A stretch of DNA of 64,000 nt, taken from positions 124,001 to 188,000 of the forward strand of contig CAJFCJ010000016.1 of NCBI GenBank assembly GCA_904063045.1, given 5' to 3'. Within the stretch, counting starts at the first letter, position 1, and each line of letters starts with the position of its first letter. Below the pieces are notes generated by a model. That model saw only the letters and a list, made by a program, of their open reading frames with translations. It searched no databases and was not told the origin of the DNA. This DNA is from Dimorphilus gyrociliatus. Taxonomy: Eukaryota; Annelida; Polychaeta; Dinophilidae. The position numbers were made by a program, and so were the translations under genes. Positions 58,009-64,000 of the stretch are shown in pieces.

Positions 58009-60884
58009 ATGTCGTTAAAAAAAGGGAAAACGATGAAGGAGATGAATCAGGACAATTGGTTGACGGGACGTCCTAGTGTCATTCCACATCCTCCACCGTT
58101 AAATATAAAGGTAAAAATTGAAAGAAGGGCAGACGTCCTTTTGGCGCGTGCTGAAGCTCAGTTTAAAGAATCCAAAGCCAAAGTTGCAACCGCCAAAGCT
58201 TTAAAAATTCCAAACAGAGAAGAAATAGAATTAGCAGCGGCAAAATCTGAATTAGCTTTCAAAGCAATGAAAAAGTTATATGCGGAAATTGAACACGCCA
58301 AAGATGAACTTAGAAAAGCTGAAAATGCTATGGAAATGACTAGGTGTAGAAAGAGGGTTGCATGGCTTCATGACAGAATGCATAAGACGGTTGTAGTCCA
58401 GCAATCTTTAAATGAAAAGAACTATAATGAAAGTCAACCAAATATTGATACGTTCTTTGGAAAGGCAAATAAGTCCGATAAGATTAATCGAATTACAGAC
58501 AAGCCTTTGGGATCTTTTCTGGGAAAAATGAAGCTATCACAAAAAGAAGTTAATTTACCGATGGTGTTTGGTAGAGAAGGACCAGAGAGCTTAATTACAG
58601 ATGACGCTCAATATAAAACCGATACAAAAACGTCGGAAATATCTGATTTCGAATTGAGAGAGCAAATCATAGAGAATGAAAGTTATCCTTTAGATTCTTT
58701 ATTAAGAGATGAGTCCAATATTTCCAATGATCAAGAAGGCAAATACGAATATTCAGATGAGAATTTAGAAGAGAGAGGTTCTATTGACAACAATGAACTT
58801 AGTAATACAGACGATGACAATAAAACAGATATCAGAAAGAAAGTCGAGTTTAAAGGAGATTCCTTCTCTGGAGGAAAGAGCGGAAAACTATCTCCTACAG
58901 GATCTTTAGAGTCTTATCCAGATCATCCAGTATTTAGCATTGCAGGTACAAGTATATTCGACGATGAAATTTTAAATATAGTTGACAAATCGGAAATTGA
59001 AAGCGAGAAAACGGGAGAGATTGAAGAAGAATCGAATCATGACGCAGCGTCGTTGTATTGGGAGAGAGAACATAATCGATTGGAAATCGGAGAACAAGCT
59101 GTTCTAGATCAGGATCCAACGTCTTATCACGCAATGGCTATTGCAGTTTCCGGTACATTTTTGACGAAAAAACCCGAAGAGCCTAAGCCTCTTCCGTGGA
59201 ACTCGAAAAACGATTCAAATGTTCATAGATTAGGTATAGAGAAATTTCAACAGAAGTTATTTCGCCTACAAAACGCTGTTTTCGATGCCGCCGGAGAGTC
59301 TATCCCCCGGACGGCGTTTACTCCAAAAGTTGAAAGGATACTAGCGAACGAAAGAGACAGTTCATCTGTTATGGAAATCAAGAATAATAAATTTACTGGA
59401 GATCAGAGATTGGGGACATCCTTTTCAGGAAGATTAGTTTACTATCCTGCTCCTTTAACCCCTCCTGCCATACTGCCTACGACTCGTCTGGTAAGTATGC
59501 TAATTTCTCTAATGAAATAAGAAGAGCTTTGGGAATGATACGATCATTAAAGATACGTCTAACTTTTTCTTTACAGAGCGCAGGAGTAATTGTTCCCACG
59601 AAACCTTCCAAGTATAGCTTTTCTACACCCGATAAAGTTCCATCCGCACAAGGCGTAGCGGAACAGCATAATTTGAAAGACGAAACCAAGCTAACTCTCT
59701 TTAAAGCTAGGCCTGTATTAACAATGGAAAAAACATCTGAATCAATTCCCATCAAACAGAATTTAATGTATAGGCTAACATTAGATTCGAGAGATTCCTG
59801 GGCAAAGATGAAGCCAAGATCTGGTGTTTTAGTTCATTCAGGTATAAAGTGGGAACGAGTTAAAGATTTAGTCGGTCGGGGACTTCTTTCGGAAAGAGAA
59901 GAAGAGAGAATAGATGCTGCAAGGAATTTAGGTATTCTTAATTGTGCTGACACAACAGTAATCGGAGCTTTGAGAAAAAGATTGGAAGAAGATAAGAGTG
60001 AAAGGGTACGGTTTGAATCGTGTGTTAGCCTAATTAAGGCAGGTGCTTGGGATGAAAAGCTTATGGAAAGCGCAACAGACTTTTTAGCTTTGGGTAACAG
60101 TGATATGAGAATGCATATTTTAAAGTCACTAAATATTTCCCCTAGATTGAAATTAATGCCAAATAGACACTTTATTCAAGTTCTTATCCACTTAACAAAA
60201 AGACCAAATAAGAATTTAGCTTTCATGGCTTCAATCATTCTCGGAAAACTTGGTAACTCCGAAGCCGAACCGATATTATTCGAACTTCTCAAAGAGGACG
60301 ACGTCAATCATAATTTAAGAGCTCAAGCCTTAGAGGTGTTAATAAAGGACCTAGGTGAAACTGACAAAATCGTAATAGATGCTGTGTTGAACCAATTATT
60401 GCATTCACCATCTTGGAAGGAAAGAAAGAGTGCTTGCCGTCTATTATCATCACTTGGTATAACTTTCCTCCCGTTAGAAAAGACTTATAACGTATTAGAA
60501 CAAAAATTATGGGATGAACCATCCAAATTAGTCAGAAAGGAATGTGCCGAGACGTTAACCTCACTTGGATTATTAGCAAGAGCAGCGTTGAATACAGAAA
60601 AGAAATTGGAAGATAAGACTGCCGAGGGAAGAGCTCAAGCTGTAATAGCCGTAGGGACTTTAGGAATGCATACAAATAGAATACTGAGAATGCTACTCGA
60701 AATGTTAGAATTAGATTCGAGTGAACACGTAAGAGTCCTTGTAATACGAACTTTAGTGAGCCTGGGAGCTAGGGAGAGTCAAGTCATTAGAGCTTTGAAC
60801 GATAAGCACTCAAAAGGTGATGGAATTCTCTCAAAAGAGGCATCCAAGGCTCTTATGCAATTATCTTCTTCCGCAAGTGCCTAA
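58009..60884 (+). CDS. HEAT-repeat protein, HEATR4-like
   Basis: Exons 58009-59490 and 59577-60884 give 929 residues, close to the roughly 1000 of HEATR4. The amino-terminal third is a charged helix (LLARAEAQFKESKAKVATAKA) and a Lys/Glu-rich disordered region with DISDF-like acidic blocks. From about residue 570 come HEAT repeats: EEERIDAARNLGILNCADTT, LAFMASIILGKLGNSEAEPI, VRKECAETLTSLGLLARAAL, VRVLVIRTLVSLGARESQVI. Each is a paired helix with the conserved Ala/Leu pattern. The intron joins TTRL to SAGVIVPTKP in phase. HEATR4 is known from ciliated tissue, and an X-box-like site upstream fits that. The assignment rests on layout and repeat style; another HEAT protein is possible. Confidence 0.72.
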
Positions 60885-62168
60885 TACGCAAATACTGTAT
60901 TTATCAAAAATGTATAGTCTCTCTCTATCGTTTTAAAATATAACGTTCCAGTACAACAGTATTAAAATGTTTTTATTACGTAATACATTTATAAAAAAAG
61001 ACTTTCTTTTATGTTTACTTTATCTAGTTTGTATCCGAACCTTATTTCTTTTCTATACAAACATCGTTAAGTATTAAATTTACAAAAAAACAATCTACTT
61101 ATGTTTAGTTAGCTGACAAACTGTCTAATTAAGATTATTTATTAAAAATATAGAAAGAAAATTGTGTCAAAAGTAATCTACTTGTGAAACAATCAAGATT
61201 TAAAAAGAAAACATTTCCATCCATTGTCAAGTATACAGAGAGAATGAAATTAATTTGCATTAATGAATATTTATAACCCTTTTTGATTAATATTTTAAAT
61301 TTCATGAGGTAGGTATAAGTGTCAAATAAATAATGACTTAAAAACTCTAAAACGGATACAGATATGACGCATCAACCATTTTATCTTTTAATTATTATTA
61401 GAAAGTTTGCTACAGGAAATGAGCGAAGCCTTTTGTTTTACGCCCACAGTTGGTCTCAATGTTTTATTTAAATATATATACAGTGTACAATATATGCTGT
61501 ATATAAGAAAAAATGTGGGTAATACTTTATATATTAACCATTCACTTACGTCATAAATTCTAATATATGCCATAAAGAATGTTATATAAAGTTATGATTC
61601 TTTTCTTATTATCAGTTAAAGTAAGTTGATTTTATCACGTATATCTTTATATCTTTATATTTATTAGGAACTAAAGATTAGGGAAAATACTAATTAAAAA
61701 TTATTGATTATTGTTATTTGATTAAAAAGTATATATACCTTTTATTACTTAATTATTCCTCTTTTCGTCATTTTCTGCTGATTATTTATATTATATTATA
61801 CATTTTCAATATAATCTACAATTGTATCATTTAAATAAAATGGCTTAAAACTAAAATAAATCATTTCCTTTGCATTCTCATATTTTCTCTTCTTCTTTCT
61901 CCCTTCCCGCCACTCTCCTCTCTTACGTGTTTTTTCTTTAAATCAACTTGGGACATGTACAAATCGCATATTTTTCGTGTTCAACCGACTTTCAAATAAT
62001 CATACACCAACAAAGAAAGTTGAATGAGCCAATTTACCTTGGGAAATTGATATTTCTTAATTATCATAAAAGTTGCCTGTAAGAAGAGTATGAGAAGAAG
62101 AGAATAGAAGAGTACAATTATTCTTAAATTATTATTATTATTTATTATTATTTTTAAGACTAGTTTTG
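60885..62168. other. Intergenic, convergent genes
   Basis: AT-rich sequence between the HEATR4-like gene (+) and the Shisa-like gene (-). Contains T and A runs; no gene, RNA or element recognised. A small minus-strand frame (61388-61573) is unsupported. Confidence 0.45.
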
Positions 62169-63194
62169 TTATATAATATCCACTTCCGGCTCCTGTTTCT
62201 GGTAGGAAGCTTTTCTCGTTTCACTAAAAAAACTCAGATTTTCTGAATTACGGTTCGTTTTCCTATCGCTCTCTACACGAAAAAATATATTCAGTTAATA
62301 AAAAAAAACACTATATTAGCGTTTTTTAAAGCCTACCTCACCAAAGAGGGTCACGTGATTAATATATGAATTTTCAGAATTTTAATTTTCATTAATTATT
62401 AATATATATATACTATTGTGTTACATATTAAGTTATATATATTTATATACTGGATACATGCCTATATCACTTATATATACTTTAGAAAGCTCTTAATAAA
62501 CCGCCAAAAATTTCTGTTTCAAACATGAACTTTCTTAGATTCTAATTGGTTTGAAAGTGGTACGTTAGATTTTAAGACAAAACAGAGATCGTTGACTGAT
62601 AGGACAAGTCACGTGACACACTTTGTAATTTAATATAAAAAAATTATTCGATTCTTACGGTTATTCGATAAGTTGGCTGATCCACGTTCCCTATAACAAA
62701 GGCATAGAGTAACGGTTAACGCAATGCTAATTATCATAATGATAGCAAATGCGTATGATGTCATAAGCAGTGTTCTGTTGAGGGCAAAAAGTAAATAGTA
62801 AGCAGGTAAGAAATAAATTAGGGTGATAAAAAAAAATAGACGATAGACGGAAATCAATTAACTCGGATGATTTCGAGTGTAAAGTCATGTCGGAGAAGAG
62901 AAAGAGAGATAAAGAAATGAAGAAAGAAAGGAAGGAAAGGATATATATATATATAGAGGGAGAAAGAGAGGGAGAGAGAAATACTCACAATTTTGGATCA
63001 GTAAAGGTTGTATTTTGAGGCAACCTGAGATTCTTTTCATCACAGCAATGTTTAGCGTCTGGCTTGCCACAACAAAAGTTATCACAAAAGAAACCACCGC
63101 GACGATGAGATTTTGAATCTATATAATCATAGCAATATTCTTCCGTTGCGGTTAAAGAAGCTAAGGATGTAAAAACAACTTGACGGTAGAACAT
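62169..63194 (-). CDS. Cysteine-rich single-pass membrane protein, Shisa/CYYR1-like
   Basis: Join 63194-62989, 62774-62659, 62272-62169: 206, 116 and 104 nt, 142 codons, 141 residues. Phases agree at both introns. The amino terminus MFYRQVVFTSLASLTA is a short, weak signal peptide. A Cys-rich ectodomain follows (EYCYDYIDS, GGFFCDNFCCGKPDAKHCC), with the CCG and CC pairs typical of the Shisa/WBP1/CYYR1 (STMC6) group. One transmembrane helix (MTSYAFAIIMIISIALTVTL) ends in CLCYRERG. The cytoplasmic tail is polar and short (NRNSENLSFFSETRKASYQ), lacking the Pro-Tyr motifs common in the group. I cannot say which member it is. The short exon 3 was found only by splice and phase matching. Confidence 0.62.
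62350..62617. promoter_or_regulatory. Two palindromic TCACGTGA E-boxes in intron 2
   Basis: GTCACGTGAT at 62350-62359 and GTCACGTGAC at 62608-62617. The second is an exact 10-bp palindrome equal to the CLEAR element bound by TFEB/MITF-type bHLH-zip factors. Both lie within intron 2 of the Shisa-like gene. Confidence 0.45.
62905..62980. repeat. GA-rich/TA simple repeat
   Basis: A purine tract (AAAGAAAGGAAGG, then a TATATA run, then GAGGGAGAAAGAG) in intron 1 of the Shisa-like gene, next to the donor of exon 1. Confidence 0.7.
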
Positions 63195-64000
63195 GGTTGC
63201 AAGAAGAAAACAATCTACTTTTTTAAATAACGCTCTCTAGTGGCAAAACGTTTTCTGGCCTATTAGGAAAAAAGTCTAATAAGCTTCTGATTGCGAATGA
63301 GATATCATATCGTGACTAATCGGCGGCAATTTTATACTATATGAATTCACGATAGATTGCCTTTTCAGGGAACATGAAGGGTTTGTTTAGTTCCTTAACG
63401 GCATGATAACGTAAGGATATAATTGCGATAGGGAAATACTAAAAAACTTAATGAAATATCTCGAATAACGTTCTTAACATTTTCTTAGCATTATGTTAGT
63501 CTTTAATTGAGATCATTTGATCCTTACAATACCTAAATAATCATGATTAGAAAAGATTTATTGGCTTTGCAATAGAAAGAGAAAAACTAAATGACACGCT
63601 TCACTCTATATTACGTGTAATATCAGTTTGCTCTTCGTGGAAAAAGTTATCTAGAACCCTTCTGATTGTTTCCCTTTAATATCTAGTATTATCTGTTGAC
63701 AATTCAGTCAGAAATACCTTTGAGGTTTGGAGAATATAGTCTTTTTACACTTGACTTTTATAGCTTCGTGCCAACTAGCATCAGATTCGTCTATTCTTAT
63801 TTTCTATCCTCTTTCTTTTCATTAAGAAAATTAAGGAAGAGAAAATTTATACTTGAAATTACAAGAAGAGAGAACTCAAGATATTATGTGTAGCTTTTAT
63901 ATGTTACAGTAATTTTGTTGCGGTTTTAACATTTTTATTGCATTTATAAGAATCTAATGTTTAAATAACATAACAGAATGTTAATACATAATATCCAAAG
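63195..64000. other. Upstream of the Shisa-like gene to window end
   Basis: Likely includes its promoter. An AT-rich frame at 63696-63893 lacks an ATG until late and has no family support. No other feature seen. Confidence 0.45.

Noticed and set aside
63696-63893. Small plus-strand gene near the window end
   Set aside because: AT-driven frame without a good start, splice site or family.

Overview
This is nuclear DNA from an animal with a compact, AT-rich genome. Genes carry many short GT-AG introns, mostly about 50 to 100 nt. Polybromo, SPT5, a class II Rab11-FIP, matrix metalloproteinases, SNX27 and kynurenine formamidase together rule out bacteria, plants and fungi. Short introns, tight spacing and the protein flavour suggest a small-genome bilaterian, perhaps a spiralian such as a compact annelid; the species is an inference. 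Exon joins were made by hand from splice sites and frame, and none is backed by transcript data.

Layout. 260-5175 (-): SNX27, lacking only its last exon, with a coiled-coil gene nested on the + strand in its third intron. 6047-12936 (-): polybromo-1 with six bromodomains, two BAH domains and an HMG box. 13504-18395 (+): class II Rab11-FIP, head-to-head with polybromo. 19536-21215 and 31147-33028 (+): two matrix metalloproteinases flanking VWA8 (22310-30616, +). 33191-36282 (-): SPT5, head-to-head with a HELZ2-like SF1 helicase (36756-38915, +). 38969-40140 (-): arylformamidase, ending 53 bp from the helicase. 40141-42021: decayed Tc1/mariner transposase and unassigned ORFs. 42022-42771 (-): mitochondrial ribosomal protein mS25. 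42772-47186: a 4.4 kb gene-poor stretch with one broken ORF. 47187-50539 (+): SLC7 amino-acid transporter. 51090-51668 (+): orphan membrane protein. 52151-52753 (-): NDUFA4. 53236-57322 (+): a gene that splices a DZANK1-like amino-terminal region in frame onto eight annexin repeats. 58009-60884 (+): HEATR4-like protein. 62169-63194 (-): small cysteine-rich single-pass membrane protein of the Shisa/CYYR1 type.

There is no operon or single pathway. The genes cover chromatin and transcription (polybromo, SPT5), endosomal recycling (SNX27, Rab11-FIP), mitochondria (VWA8, mS25, NDUFA4), pericellular proteolysis (the MMPs) and probably cilia (HEATR4-like, DZANK1-like). The most unusual item is the DZANK1-like/annexin fusion: eight exons join with consistent phases into one 1099-codon reading frame, and the annexin part has no start codon of its own ahead of repeat 1. 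Others are the nested gene in SNX27, a shared SPT5/helicase promoter with NRF1-type and E2F-type sites, and two CLEAR-type E-boxes in an intron of the Shisa-like gene.
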